From BM003 sp963699835 (GTDB lineage Bacteria; Pseudomonadota; Gammaproteobacteria; Steroidobacterales; BM003), in assembly GCA_963699835.1 (NCBI GenBank), contig CAVOVJ010000013.1, positions 62,001-126,000 on the forward strand: a DNA stretch of 64,000 bases, in the 5' to 3' direction. Positions 18,128 to 27,664 of the stretch are shown here, piece by piece (the stretch's first letter is position 1; every line of letters starts with the position of its first letter). Below the pieces are notes generated by a model. The model was given only the letters and a program-made list of their open reading frames with translations, ran no database searches and was not told where the DNA came from. The position numbers and the translations under genes are program-made.

Positions 18128-18758
18128 TGCTGATACTCTGAGCATGGATATCGCGAAACTTGTTCACAATAAGGCAGAATAAATCAGCGGTTTTCTCCGC
18201 GTCGTAGGCTGCCGAGTGTGCCTGTGACGCATCCCAATCGATGCCTGCTGCATCGATGGCCCGGGCCAGTACCGTCTGACCGAACGCGACGCCGCCGAGC
18301 GTTGCCGTGTCGAAGCAGGAGAACGGATGAAACGGATTCCGTTTGATTTCGTTGCGCGCGACGGCCGCATTGATAAATCCGAGATCGAAACTCGCGTTGT
18401 GTCCGACCAGCACCGCGCGGTTGCACTCAGTATCGCGAACCGCCCGTCTCACTTCGCGGAAAACGCGCATCAACGCCTCTTTCTCGGGTAACGCCGGACG
18501 TAACGGATGGCTTGGATCGATACCGGTGATCTCGAGCGCCTCGGGTTCGATGTTGGATCCGGGGAACGGCTCGACATGAACCCGAATCGTCTCGCCACGA
18601 GTCAGAAGCCCGTCCGGTCCCAGCGTCAGCAAAACGGCGGCCACTTCCAGCAGCGCGTCCGTGGTGGCATTGAATCCCCCGGTCTCGACATCGACCACGA
18701 CCGGGAGGAAACCGCGAAACCTCTGCGCCATGTGTATTTCGTAATCGGTGTCAGTCAC
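18108..18758 (-). CDS. rnt: Ribonuclease T
   Basis: A 216-residue DEDDh 3'-5' exoribonuclease that trims tRNA and other stable RNA 3' ends. Catalytic residues are visible in VVVDVETGGFNATTDALLE (Asp, Glu), VGHNASFDLGFI (Asp) and QAHSAAYDAEKTADLF (His, Asp). The RNase T-specific RNPFHPFSCFDTATL and GQTVLARA blocks are present. I chose the GTG at 18758, which overlaps the pyrC stop and gives an N-terminus of typical length; an ATG at 18731 (MAQRFRGF) is the alternative. The frame stays open far upstream through pyrC, which is coincidental. Confidence 0.93.
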   Translation of the reverse strand: MTDTDYEIHMAQRFRGFLPVVVDVETGGFNATTDALLEVAAVLLTLGPDGLLTRGETIRVHVEPFPGSNIEPEALEITGIDPSHPLRPALPEKEALMRVFREVRRAVRDTECNRAVLVGHNASFDLGFINAAVARNEIKRNPFHPFSCFDTATLGGVAFGQTVLARAIDAAGIDWDASQAHSAAYDAEKTADLFCLIVNKFRDIHAQSISKTKAAG

Positions 18759-19806
18759 CGGCCGTCTCCCGTCGCAGTCGCCAGTGCAGAGTCTCGCCTG
18801 CTTTGAACGGCACGAGTGTTTCGCCACCGAAAGAGAGAGTGTCCGGAATTGTCCAGTCCTTGCGCTCCAGCGTGATTTCGTCGGTGTTTCTTGCCAGTCC
18901 GTAGAAGTCCGCGCCGCGCAGACTCGCAAAGGCCTCGAGTCGCGACAATTGTCCAACAGCGGCAAATGCCTCGGCGTACAGCTCGATACCGGCGTGAGCC
19001 GAGAATATACCGGCACAGCCGCATGCGCTTTCCTTGGCCGCCAGCGCATGCGGGGCACTGTCCGTACCGAGAAAGAAACGCGGATGATCGTCGCTAGCCG
19101 CTTCGAGCACCGCCTGCCGGTGGTGTTCGGCCTTGAGAACCGGTAAACAATAGTTGTGCGGGCGCAAACCGCCGGCGAGCAGCGCATTGCGATTGCATAG
19201 CAGGTGTTGCGGCGTGATTGTTGCCGCGACGTTGTCGCCCGCGGCGCGGACAAACCCGACCGCCTGCCGGGTTGTGATGTGCTCCAGCACCACGCGCAGG
19301 TCCGGGTACCGCCGCAGCAGCGGATCCAGCACCGTTTCGACGAATACCTGCTCGCGATCGAAGATGTCGATTGCGTCATCGACGACTTCCCCGTGTACCA
19401 GCAACGGCAGGCCGAGCTCCGCCATCGTCTCCAGCGCAGGCGCGCACAGCGCGAGGTCGGTGACTCCGGAATCCGAGTTGGTGGTGGCGCCGGCGGGGTA
19501 GAGTTTGACCCCTCGCACGGCCTCGCTGGCAACCGCATCGGCAATAATTTCAGGCGTGGTGTTGTCGGTGAGATAAAGAGTCATCAAAGGCTCGAAAGCC
19601 GTATCCGCAGACAACGCGGCAAGAATCCGCGCCTTGTATTCAAGCGCTTGCGCCGTAGTGGTCACCGGTGGGCGAAGATTGGGCATTACGATGGCGCGAG
19701 CGAATCTCTGCGCGGTAAATCCGACCACGCTGGCAAGCTGGGGCCCATCGCGAAGATGCAAATGCCAGTCGTCTGGCCGGACCATCGTCAGCATCGCTGC
19801 GCTCAC
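18751..19806 (-). CDS. pyrC: Dihydroorotase
   Basis: A zinc amidohydrolase (about 350 residues) of pyrimidine synthesis that interconverts carbamoyl aspartate and dihydroorotate. The class II PyrC pattern is complete: RPDDWHLHLRDG with both metal His residues, MPNLRPPVTTT, the carbamylated Lys in GVKLYPAGATTNSDSGV, His in LLVHGEVVDD and LEHITTRQAV, and the metal Asp in FLGTDSAPH. The GTG at 19806 overlaps the upstream peptidase stop as GTGA, suggesting translational coupling; the ATG at 19794 is an alternative and removes only four residues. It overlaps rnt at its 3' end. Confidence 0.94.
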   Translation of the reverse strand: MSAAMLTMVRPDDWHLHLRDGPQLASVVGFTAQRFARAIVMPNLRPPVTTTAQALEYKARILAALSADTAFEPLMTLYLTDNTTPEIIADAVASEAVRGVKLYPAGATTNSDSGVTDLALCAPALETMAELGLPLLVHGEVVDDAIDIFDREQVFVETVLDPLLRRYPDLRVVLEHITTRQAVGFVRAAGDNVAATITPQHLLCNRNALLAGGLRPHNYCLPVLKAEHHRQAVLEAASDDHPRFFLGTDSAPHALAAKESACGCAGIFSAHAGIELYAEAFAAVGQLSRLEAFASLRGADFYGLARNTDEITLERKDWTIPDTLSFGGETLVPFKAGETLHWRLRRETAGD

Positions 19807-21305
19807 TTTGCTGCCAGCGCCGCCGCGATGTCCGGAGTCTCGAGCAGATCCAGTGCGAAGCGCACGCCAAAACCGGTCACGGTAGTCGGCACATGCGCGA
19901 GGCCGCCCTTGTTTTCGCCTGCGCTCAGGTCGACATGAATCCATGCCGATTCGGGTGCGACGAAACGGTTCAGAAACCGCGCCCCCAGGATGTGGTCGCC
20001 CTCGCTCCCGGCTGGGCACTGCTGGATATCGGCGACCTTGCTTTCGAGCAATTCATCGAAGTCCTCGTCGAGCGGGAATGGCCAGACTCTCTCGCCGCTG
20101 GTGCGTCCGGCCGTGATCAGCGCGTCATGCAAAGCCGGCCGATTGCTGAATACGCCGCTGTAGCGCGTAGTCAGCGCCACGCAGCAGGCACCGGTCAGGG
20201 TTGCGAAATCGATTACGACCGGGGGTTTTTCCCGGGTTGCGAGATGCAGTGTATCGGCGAGCACCATTCTGCCTTCCGCGTCGGTATGAACGATTTCGAT
20301 TGTCGTGCCGTTGGACGCGGTAATCAGATCGCTGGGCTTGTAGCTGGCTGAACCAATCAGGTTTTCGGTAATCGCAAGCCAGCATTCGACCGAGTAGGGA
20401 AAATCGAGCCGGCTGCAGGCCAGAAGCGTGCCAAGCGCCACGGCGCTGCCCTGCATGTCGCCCTGCATCCCCTGCATCGATTTGAAAGGCTTCAGATTGA
20501 CGCCGCCGGTGTCGAAGCAGACGCCCTTGCCAACGAGGGTCAGTTGCGGCGGCGACTTCGCCCCTTGCGGCACATAGCGCAAGCGCGCGATGCCGGCCCC
20601 GACCGAACCGTTGGCGACAGCCAGAAACGCTCCGGCATTCTCACGCCGCAACCTGGCGCGATCAAAATATTCGAACTCCCAGTCCTCGGCTTTGGCGAGT
20701 TGGCCAATGATCGACTTATAGGATTTCGGATCGAGCCGGTTGGCGGGTAGTGCGGTCAGCCAGCGAGCAAGATTCGTGCCCGCCGCAGCGGCCAGCGTTT
20801 TCGCGGTGTCGATGCGCTCGTCATTGCCGATGAGCGTGATGCGGCGCAGGCGATTTGCTGCGTGAGGCTGCGACTTGAATGCCGGCATGCGAAAAACCGC
20901 TGCGGCGGCCGCGGCGAGCAACGCGTCCGCGGTAGCGGTTCCCGCCAGGTTGCTGTGGCCCGCGGCGCCGAGACCCAGGCTTGCGGGATTCGACTTCAGT
21001 GCCTCGCCGACAACCTTGCGTGCGGCGTTGAGGCAGGTGAAGCAGTCAGCGCCCTCATCGACTGCGATCAGGTGGATGGAGATGTCGCCGCACACAAGGC
21101 TGAGCGGGGACGCGCGGTTGTCCGTGCGGCGTTTCCAGAATTTGCGCAGTTCGGTGCCACCCGGCAGACGTTTCCAGACCCGGGCGGCGGGTGAGGGCGG
21201 TAACAGAATTGCAGCGGCCTCGAGGGCGCGAAACGACGACGGCGTCAGATCACCGACGCGTTGAATCGGTGCCGGTAGTTCCATCGCAGGCAGATCGAGC
21301 GCCAT
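19803..21305 (-). CDS. M17 leucyl aminopeptidase family protein
   Basis: A 500-residue cytosolic metallo-aminopeptidase. The catalytic domain carries LVGKGVCFDTGGVNLKP, MQGDMQGSAVALG and the signature HTDAEGRMVLADTL (Asp, Glu and Arg of the two-zinc site), with the family's MQGDMQGSA variant in place of the PepA KYDMGGAA. The N-terminal half is the weakly conserved M17 N-domain. The ATG at 21305 follows GGGGAG closely; an upstream in-frame ATG would add six residues. It is the first gene of the peptidase-pyrC-rnt run and diverges from aceE. Confidence 0.9.
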   Translation of the reverse strand: MALDLPAMELPAPIQRVGDLTPSSFRALEAAAILLPPSPAARVWKRLPGGTELRKFWKRRTDNRASPLSLVCGDISIHLIAVDEGADCFTCLNAARKVVGEALKSNPASLGLGAAGHSNLAGTATADALLAAAAAAVFRMPAFKSQPHAANRLRRITLIGNDERIDTAKTLAAAAGTNLARWLTALPANRLDPKSYKSIIGQLAKAEDWEFEYFDRARLRRENAGAFLAVANGSVGAGIARLRYVPQGAKSPPQLTLVGKGVCFDTGGVNLKPFKSMQGMQGDMQGSAVALGTLLACSRLDFPYSVECWLAITENLIGSASYKPSDLITASNGTTIEIVHTDAEGRMVLADTLHLATREKPPVVIDFATLTGACCVALTTRYSGVFSNRPALHDALITAGRTSGERVWPFPLDEDFDELLESKVADIQQCPAGSEGDHILGARFLNRFVAPESAWIHVDLSAGENKGGLAHVPTTVTGFGVRFALDLLETPDIAAALAAK

Positions 21306-21360
21306 TGTCTCCCCTTGGGTCACGCTGTTCCGGTCGCCCGGACGCGAAATCGGCCGCGCC

Positions 21361-21389
21361 TTGACCAGAAAAATCTAAACCTCGATGAT
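21361..21389 (+). promoter_or_regulatory. Possible aceE promoter
   Basis: TTGACC at 21361-21366, a 17-base spacer and GATGAT at 21384-21389 give a plausible sigma-70 promoter 127 bases upstream of aceE, within the 210-base divergent region shared with the M17 peptidase. I see no clear operator. Confidence 0.3.
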
Positions 21390-21515
21390 AGCGAAGCCTA
21401 CTAATCGAGAATACAAACGACTGTGGGATCACAGCGGTCTCCATCGTAGCAGGAGCGCCGTTGCGAATCACCACCGCTATCCCGAAATCTACGCAGCAAA
21501 AGCGGGCATTCCTCC

Positions 21516-24179
21516 ATGGCAGACATTGCAAGATTCGACGACATCGATCCCGACGAAACACAAGAGTGGCTGGAGTCGATCGATTCCGTGTTGCGGGCGC
21601 ATGGCCCGGAACGCGCTCATTTTTTACTCGACCGTCTGATTGACCACTCGCGGCGGTCTGGCGCGTACCTGCCATTCCGTCCGAATACGGCTTATCTCAA
21701 TACGATTGCGACAGTCCAGCAGCCGGTGTACCCGGGTGACCGCGCGCTGGAACGGCGCATCGAGGCCTATATTCGCTGGAATGCAATGGCCATGGTGGTC
21801 CAGGCAAACCGGCGCAGCGCCGAGCTCGGTGGGCACATTTCGACCTATGCATCGTCGGCGACACTTTATGAGGTGGGGTTCAATCATTTCTGGCGCGCTC
21901 CGAGCGCCGACCATCCCGGCGACATGGTTTTTATCCAGGGTCACTCCGCGCCGGGCATCTACGCACGCGCGTACCTGGAAGGACGTCTCAGCGAGCAGCA
22001 GCTGAATCGGTTTCGCCAGGAGGTCAACGGCGAGGGACTTTCCTCCTACCCGCATCCGTGGCTGATGCCGGACTTCTGGCAGTTTCCCACGGTGTCGATG
22101 GGCCTTGGTCCGCTGATGGCGCTTTACCAGGCGAGGTTCTGCCGTTATCTCGAACACCGCGGCATCATTTCTCCCAGCGACCAGAAGGTCTGGTGCTTTC
22201 TCGGGGACGGTGAGATGGACGAACCGGAATCGATGGGCGCGCTGACGATGCCCGTGCGGGAGAGTCTCGATAATCTGGTTTTTGTCATTAATTGCAATCT
22301 GCAACGGCTCGACGGGCCGGTACGTGGCAATGGCAAGATCATTCAGGAACTCGAGGCCGCATTCCTTGGCGCCGGCTGGAATGTCATCAAGGTTCTCTGG
22401 GGATCACGCTGGGATTCGCTCCTGGCGCGCGACGACCAGGGCTTGTTGCGGCGGCGCATGGAGGAATGTCTCGACGGCGAGTATCAGAATTTCAAGGCCA
22501 AGGGGGGCGGCTATACCCGCGATAATTTCTTTGGCAAGTATCCGGAGCTGAAGGCAATGGTCGCGAATATGTCGGATGACGACATCTGGCGACTGAATCG
22601 TGGCGGTCACGATACTTTCAAAGTGCACGCTGCCTACGCGGCGGCTGCAAGCCACAAAGGCCAGCCAACGGTGATTCTGGCGAAAACGGTCAAGGGGTTC
22701 GGTATGGGTGCTTCCGGTGAAAGCCTCAATATCGCTCACCAGCAAAAGAAACTCGACGACGAGGCGCTGCGCTACTATCGCGACCGGTTTCGAATCCCGA
22801 TTTCGGACGAGGAAATCAATAAGGTTCCGTTCTACAAACCACCGGAGAAGAGCGAGGAAATGGAGTATCTGCTCGAACGTCGTGCACGTCTCGGCGGTTC
22901 TCTTCCGGTGCGCCGCCACAAAATCCAGCCGCTCGCGGTCCCGCCGCTCGAGGCATTCAAGGTCCAGCTCGAGGGCAGTGGTGATCGCGAGATTTCGACC
23001 ACGATGGCGCTGGTACGAATAATCACCGTGCTGTTGCGTGATCGCAATGTAAGCCGCCATATTGTGCCGATCGTTCCGGACGAGGCGCGCACCTTTGGCA
23101 TGGAAGGGTTGTTCCGGCAATTCGGCATCTACTCCTCGGTGGGGCAGCTTTATACCCCGCAAGATGCTGATCAGCTGATGTATTACAGGGAGGACAAGAC
23201 CGGGCAGATGCTGGAAGAGGGCATCAATGAAGCCGGTGCAATCAGCTCGTGGACCGCGGCGGGTACCTCCTATGCCAACCACGGCGTACACATGGTGCCT
23301 TTCTACATGTTCTATTCCATGTTCGGCTTCCAGCGTGTCGGGGATTTCGCGTGGGCGGCGGGTGATATGCAGGCGCGAGGATTTCTCATCGGATGTACCG
23401 CCGGGCGCACCACCCTGGCAGGCGAAGGCCTGCAGCATCAGGATGGCCACAGCCATATCCTCGCCTCGACGATTCCAAACTGCGTCGGCTATGACCCGGC
23501 CTATGCATACGAGCTGGCTATTATCGTCCAGGATGGAATGCGGCGGATGTATGCGGAGATGGAGAACGTCTTTTATTACATCACCTGCATGAATGAAAAT
23601 TATCGCCAGCCAGCGATGCCCCCGGGCGTCGAGCAGGGAGTACTGAAAGGCATGTACCTGCTGCAGATTGGCGGCAAGGGTCGGGTGCGGGCGCAATTGC
23701 TGGGCTCAGGCACGATTCTTCGTGAGGTGATTGCCGCGGCGGAAATTCTCGAGCGGGATTTCGGCGTCCCGGCCGACGTCTGGAGCGTCACCAGTTTCAG
23801 CGAGCTGCGCCGTGAAGGACTCAGCACCGATCGCTGGAACCGGCTGCACCCGGAGGAGACGCAACGTAAAACCTATGTCAGCCAATGTCTGGGCGATCGC
23901 GAGGGGCCCTTTATCGCGGCCAGCGATTATATGACTCTTGTGGCTGATCAGATCCGGCCGTGGGTACGCGGCAACTATGTCGTACTCGGCACCGACGGCT
24001 ACGGCCGCAGCGACACGCGCGCCGCGCTGCGTGAGTATTTCGAGGTCAATCGCAATCATATCGTCGTGACGACGCTGAAAGCGCTTGCGGACGAAGGCAA
24101 GATCGATGCGGCAACGGTTAACGAGGCGATCGATCGCCTGGGCGTGGATCCGGAGCGGCCGGATCCGGTCAGTCGCTAG
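21516..24179 (+). CDS. aceE: Pyruvate dehydrogenase E1 component (homodimeric type)
   Basis: An 887-residue thiamine diphosphate enzyme decarboxylating pyruvate and acetylating the lipoyl arms of E2. The ThDP/magnesium motif is WCFLGDGEMDEPESMGALT continuing to INCNLQRLDGPVRGNGKI. Other family blocks include GFNHFWRA, SYPHPWLMPDFWQFPTVSMG, AKTVKGFGMG and the pyrimidine-domain ALVRIITVLLRDRNVSRHIV, MLEEGINEAGAISSWTAAGT and AGRTTLAGEGLQHQDGHSH. The length matches E. coli AceE (887), and the start MADIARFDDIDPDETQEW is typical. aceF begins 37 bases after the stop. Confidence 0.96.
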   Translation: MADIARFDDIDPDETQEWLESIDSVLRAHGPERAHFLLDRLIDHSRRSGAYLPFRPNTAYLNTIATVQQPVYPGDRALERRIEAYIRWNAMAMVVQANRRSAELGGHISTYASSATLYEVGFNHFWRAPSADHPGDMVFIQGHSAPGIYARAYLEGRLSEQQLNRFRQEVNGEGLSSYPHPWLMPDFWQFPTVSMGLGPLMALYQARFCRYLEHRGIISPSDQKVWCFLGDGEMDEPESMGALTMPVRESLDNLVFVINCNLQRLDGPVRGNGKIIQELEAAFLGAGWNVIKVLWGSRWDSLLARDDQGLLRRRMEECLDGEYQNFKAKGGGYTRDNFFGKYPELKAMVANMSDDDIWRLNRGGHDTFKVHAAYAAAASHKGQPTVILAKTVKGFGMGASGESLNIAHQQKKLDDEALRYYRDRFRIPISDEEINKVPFYKPPEKSEEMEYLLERRARLGGSLPVRRHKIQPLAVPPLEAFKVQLEGSGDREISTTMALVRIITVLLRDRNVSRHIVPIVPDEARTFGMEGLFRQFGIYSSVGQLYTPQDADQLMYYREDKTGQMLEEGINEAGAISSWTAAGTSYANHGVHMVPFYMFYSMFGFQRVGDFAWAAGDMQARGFLIGCTAGRTTLAGEGLQHQDGHSHILASTIPNCVGYDPAYAYELAIIVQDGMRRMYAEMENVFYYITCMNENYRQPAMPPGVEQGVLKGMYLLQIGGKGRVRAQLLGSGTILREVIAAAEILERDFGVPADVWSVTSFSELRREGLSTDRWNRLHPEETQRKTYVSQCLGDREGPFIAASDYMTLVADQIRPWVRGNYVVLGTDGYGRSDTRAALREYFEVNRNHIVVTTLKALADEGKIDAATVNEAIDRLGVDPERPDPVSR

Positions 24180-24216
24180 TCGTGATGTCCGCGGACGTGG
24201 TGGAGGACAGGAGCTG

Positions 24217-25891
24217 ATGCGCGAACTCGAAGTGATGGTCCCGGATATCGGTGACTTTCGGAATGTCGATGTCATCGACATCCTGGTCAAACCGGGTGAT
24301 CGCGTTGTCAAAGAAGATCCGCTGATTACGCTCGAGACCGACAAAGCGACGATGGATATTCCCTCACCCGATGCCGGGGAAGTCGTTTCGCTGACCGTGG
24401 CGGCCGGCGCCACGGTTTCCGCTGGGGATCCGATCCTGGTGCTTCGAGTGGATGCCGCAGACGGGCAAGCCGAAGCCGGTCATGGCGGCGACAAGCCGGG
24501 CAATGAGGACGGCGCTCAGCACGAAGAGGCGGAACCCGCGGCGGCCGATGAAGTCGTCGCCGGCGACGCCGGGGCAGCGATACAGCGTACCCAGCCGGTC
24601 CCCGCGCTGCGCGAGATTCGGGTGCCGGATATTGGTGAGTTTGCCGATGTTGACGTCATTGAAGTCCTCGCGGCGGCGGGCGACATCGTCGCGCGTGAGG
24701 CCGCGCTGATTACGCTCGAAACGGAAAAAGCGACGATGGACGTGCCGTCGCCGGTCGCCGGGCGGCTGCGCGAGCTCAGAGTGAGCCCCGGCGACAAGGT
24801 TTCGGAGGGCGACTTGATCGCGATCCTCGAGGTTGCGGATGACGGGCTGGTGCTGGCCGCCGATGAGCGAGCCGGTGCACGAAGCGAAGCGCGCAACCGC
24901 GCCAGCCGCGGCGAAAGAGGCGTTGCCGAAGGCGCCGACCGGCGCATCGTCGGGCCCGCGTGCTGGCTTACCGCGAATTGACGAGAAGACCTTTAGCCAG
25001 GTCCATGCGAGTCCGTCGGTGCGCAAATTTGCCCGCGAAATCGGCGCCGATCTCGGCCGGGTCACGGGTACCGGCGCCAAAGCACGGGTCACGCGGGACG
25101 ACGTTAAAGCGTGGGTCAAAGAGCAGTTACAGCGCGGCCCCGCGGCCGGCTTGCCCGAAGTGGCAAAAGTCGATTTCGCCAGCTTCGGGCCGGTTACCGT
25201 CGAGCCGTTATCCCGTATTCAAAAGATTTCCGGGCCGCGTTTGCACGCGAGCTGGGTCAATATCCCGCACGTTACTCAGTTCGACGAGGCGGATATTACC
25301 GATATGGAGGGCAGGCGCGCCAAGCTGAAGGGCGCCGCCGCGGCGCGTGGACTGCGGCTTACGCCGCTCGCGTTCATCATGCGGGCTTGCGCGCAGACCC
25401 TGATGCGGTTTCCGATGGTCAACTCGTCCCTGCATGAGGACGGCCAGAGCCTCGTGCTCAAACAGTATTGCCATATCGGGTTTGCCGCCGATACGCCGAA
25501 CGGGTTGATGGTGCCGGTCATCCGCGACGCTGATAAAAAGGATGTCTATGAACTGGCCGAGGAACTGGCATCGCTCAGCGCGAAGGCGCGCGATGGCAAG
25601 CTAAGCGCGAACGAAATGCAGGGTGGCACCTTTACTGTGTCGAGCCTCGGTGGTATCGGTGGCACAGCCTTTACTCCTGTCATCAATGCGCCAGAAGTGG
25701 CGATTCTGGGAGTGTCGCGTTCGACGATGACTCCCGTCTATGAGCAGGGAGCGTGGTTGCCGCGTCTGATGCTGCCGCTATCGCTGTCCTATGATCACCG
25801 TGTTATCGACGGCGCCGCCGCGGTGCGGTTCACCCGGGCGCTGGCAGATGCGCTGGCGGATGTGGATGGTCTGCTCGAGGCGATCCCGTGA
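24217..25891 (+). CDS. aceF: Pyruvate dehydrogenase E2, dihydrolipoyl acetyltransferase (one frameshift)
   Basis: E2 core of the pyruvate dehydrogenase complex, about 557 residues after repair. Two lipoyl domains are visible, with the lipoylated Lys in LETDKATMDIPSP (about residue 42) and LETEKATMDVPSP (about residue 173), joined by a Glu/Ala-rich linker. The frame shifts by one somewhere between 24840 and 24890; upstream LIAILEVADDGLVLAADE must join EPVHEAKRATAPAAAKEALP. Then come the E1/E3-binding domain (HASPSVRKFAREIGADLGRV) and the acetyltransferase domain with the catalytic HRVIDG motif (SYDHRVIDGAAAVRF). lpdA overlaps its stop. The start ATG follows GGACAGGAG. Confidence 0.92.
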
Positions 25892-27642
25892 GTGACATTA
25901 AGCCAATCGTCATCCCGGAGCTCGGTGACTTCAGCGACGTAGACGTCATCGAAGTGCTGGTGAACGAGGGCGACGCGATTTCCGTCGATCAGCCGTTGCT
26001 CACCCTTGAGACCGACAAGGCCGCGATGGACGTGCCAGCGCCGATTGCCGGCGTGGTTGAGAAAATCGAAATCCGCGTCGGCGACAAGGTATCGGCTGGC
26101 GATGTGGTCCTCCAACTTCGGGTTGGCGATCAGCATCAGGATCGGGTCGGGTCGCAATCCGAACCGGCGACCGAGACCGGGTCGGCGATGCAGCAGCAGA
26201 ATCGCCCGCACAGTTCGCCGGACCAGGGCGGCGCCGATCTCTCGTGCGCGCTGGCTGTTCTCGGTGCCGGACCGGGCGGTTACACCGCGGCGTTCCGTGC
26301 CGCGGATCTCGGTCTCGATGTGGTTTTGATCGAACGCTGGCCAACCCTTGGCGGTGTCTGCCTCAATGTCGGCTGCATCCCTTCGAAAGCACTTTTGCAC
26401 GCAGCAAAAGTCATTGAGGATGCCAACGCGATGGCGGCCCACGGGATTCGTTTCAGCGAGCCGGCTATCGACACGGACGCGCTGCGTGGATGGAAAAATG
26501 ACGTGGTGGCGAAACTGACCGGTGGCCTGGATGGACTCGCGCGTAAGAGAAAAGTCAGGGTGTTGCGGGGTGAGGCCGGGTTTCGCGACGCGCATCATCT
26601 GTCTGTCAGCGGTGCTGACGGGACCCGGCTGCTCAGATTCGAACAGTGCATCATCGCCGCCGGCTCCGAGCCGCTGATGCTGCCGGGCTTGCCCGATGAT
26701 CCACGGGTGATGGATTCGACCGCGGCGCTGGAACTCGAGGAGTTGCCGGATAGCCTGCTGGTGATAGGTGGCGGCATTATCGGTCTCGAAATGGCAACGG
26801 TCTATGACGCTCTCGGCGTCCGGGTGACGGTCGTCGAGCTGACCGAACAACTGATGCCCGGCTGTGATCCGGATCTCGTGCGGCCCCTGGAGAAAAGGAT
26901 CAGGCAACGTTACGAGCGCGTTCTGTTGGGTGTCGAGGTGACTGCGATCGACGCCCTCGAGGAGGGATTGCGCGTCAGTTTCGCGGGCGATGGCGCGCCT
27001 GAACCGCAGGTATTCGACCGTGTGCTGGTTGCGGTAGGTCGGCGTCCCAACGGCAATCGTATCGGCGCGGAAAATGCCGGCGTCAGTGTCGATCCACGCG
27101 GATTTATCGCGGCGGACAAACAGCAACGCACCGATGTCGGCCATATTTTCGCAATCGGCGATATTTGCGGAAATCCGATGCTGGCGCACAAGGCGTCGCA
27201 CGAAGCGCGGGTTGCGGCGGAAGTCGCAGCCGGTCACAAACGTGCCTTTGATGCGCGCGTGATTCCTTCCGTCGCATACACGGATCCTGAGGTTGCCTGG
27301 GTCGGGGTCACCGAATTACAGGCGCGTGAGGAGGGTATCGCTTTTCAGAAAGGGGTTTTCCCGTGGGCGGCAAGTGGCCGCTCACTGGCAATCGGGCGCG
27401 ATGAGGGCTTCACCAAAATTCTCTTTGACCCGAAAACCGAGCGCGTGATCGGCGCCGGTATCGTTGGAACCAATGCGGGTGATCTGATCGCCGAAGTCGG
27501 GCTGGCTATCGAAATGGGTTGCGATGCGGCCGATATCGGACTGACGATCCATCCGCATCCGACATTGTCCGAGACCGTAGCCCTCGCCGCCGAAATGTTC
27601 GAGGGGACGATTACGGATCTCTATGCGCCGAAGAGAAAATGA
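25888..27642 (+). CDS. lpdA: Dihydrolipoyl dehydrogenase with N-terminal lipoyl domain (E3)
   Basis: A 584-residue flavoprotein that reoxidises the dihydrolipoyl groups of E2 with NAD. Residues about 1-80 form a third lipoyl domain (Lys in LETDKAAMDVPAP), followed by a Gln/Ser/Pro-rich linker to about residue 112. The E3 part has the FAD motif LAVLGAGPGGYTAAFRAADL, the redox disulfide GGVCLNVGCIPSKALLHA, the NAD motif LLVIGGGIIGLEMATVY, FAIGDICGNPMLAHKASHE and the catalytic HPHPTLSETV. GTG at 25888 overlaps the aceF stop (GTGA). Fused lipoyl-E3 proteins are known in some Proteobacteria, and this one is clearly the PDH-dedicated E3. Confidence 0.95.
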   Translation: MSDIKPIVIPELGDFSDVDVIEVLVNEGDAISVDQPLLTLETDKAAMDVPAPIAGVVEKIEIRVGDKVSAGDVVLQLRVGDQHQDRVGSQSEPATETGSAMQQQNRPHSSPDQGGADLSCALAVLGAGPGGYTAAFRAADLGLDVVLIERWPTLGGVCLNVGCIPSKALLHAAKVIEDANAMAAHGIRFSEPAIDTDALRGWKNDVVAKLTGGLDGLARKRKVRVLRGEAGFRDAHHLSVSGADGTRLLRFEQCIIAAGSEPLMLPGLPDDPRVMDSTAALELEELPDSLLVIGGGIIGLEMATVYDALGVRVTVVELTEQLMPGCDPDLVRPLEKRIRQRYERVLLGVEVTAIDALEEGLRVSFAGDGAPEPQVFDRVLVAVGRRPNGNRIGAENAGVSVDPRGFIAADKQQRTDVGHIFAIGDICGNPMLAHKASHEARVAAEVAAGHKRAFDARVIPSVAYTDPEVAWVGVTELQAREEGIAFQKGVFPWAASGRSLAIGRDEGFTKILFDPKTERVIGAGIVGTNAGDLIAEVGLAIEMGCDAADIGLTIHPHPTLSETVALAAEMFEGTITDLYAPKRK

Positions 27643-27664
27643 TTCGGGCGGCCTGGCTGTGGCG

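Noticed and set aside
18108..19544. A 478-codon open frame on the minus strand suggesting a long fusion protein
   Set aside because: Only the last part is real (RNase T). The first 260 codons run out of frame through pyrC and show Arg/Ser-rich sequence without any domain.
22404..23696. A 430-codon open frame antisense to aceE
   Set aside because: It mirrors a highly conserved AceE coding region, has His/Arg-rich composition and no domain. High GC creates such antisense frames.
25795..27237. A 480-codon open frame antisense to lpdA
   Set aside because: The plus strand encodes an intact lipoyl-E3 protein with all motifs; the antisense product has no recognisable features.
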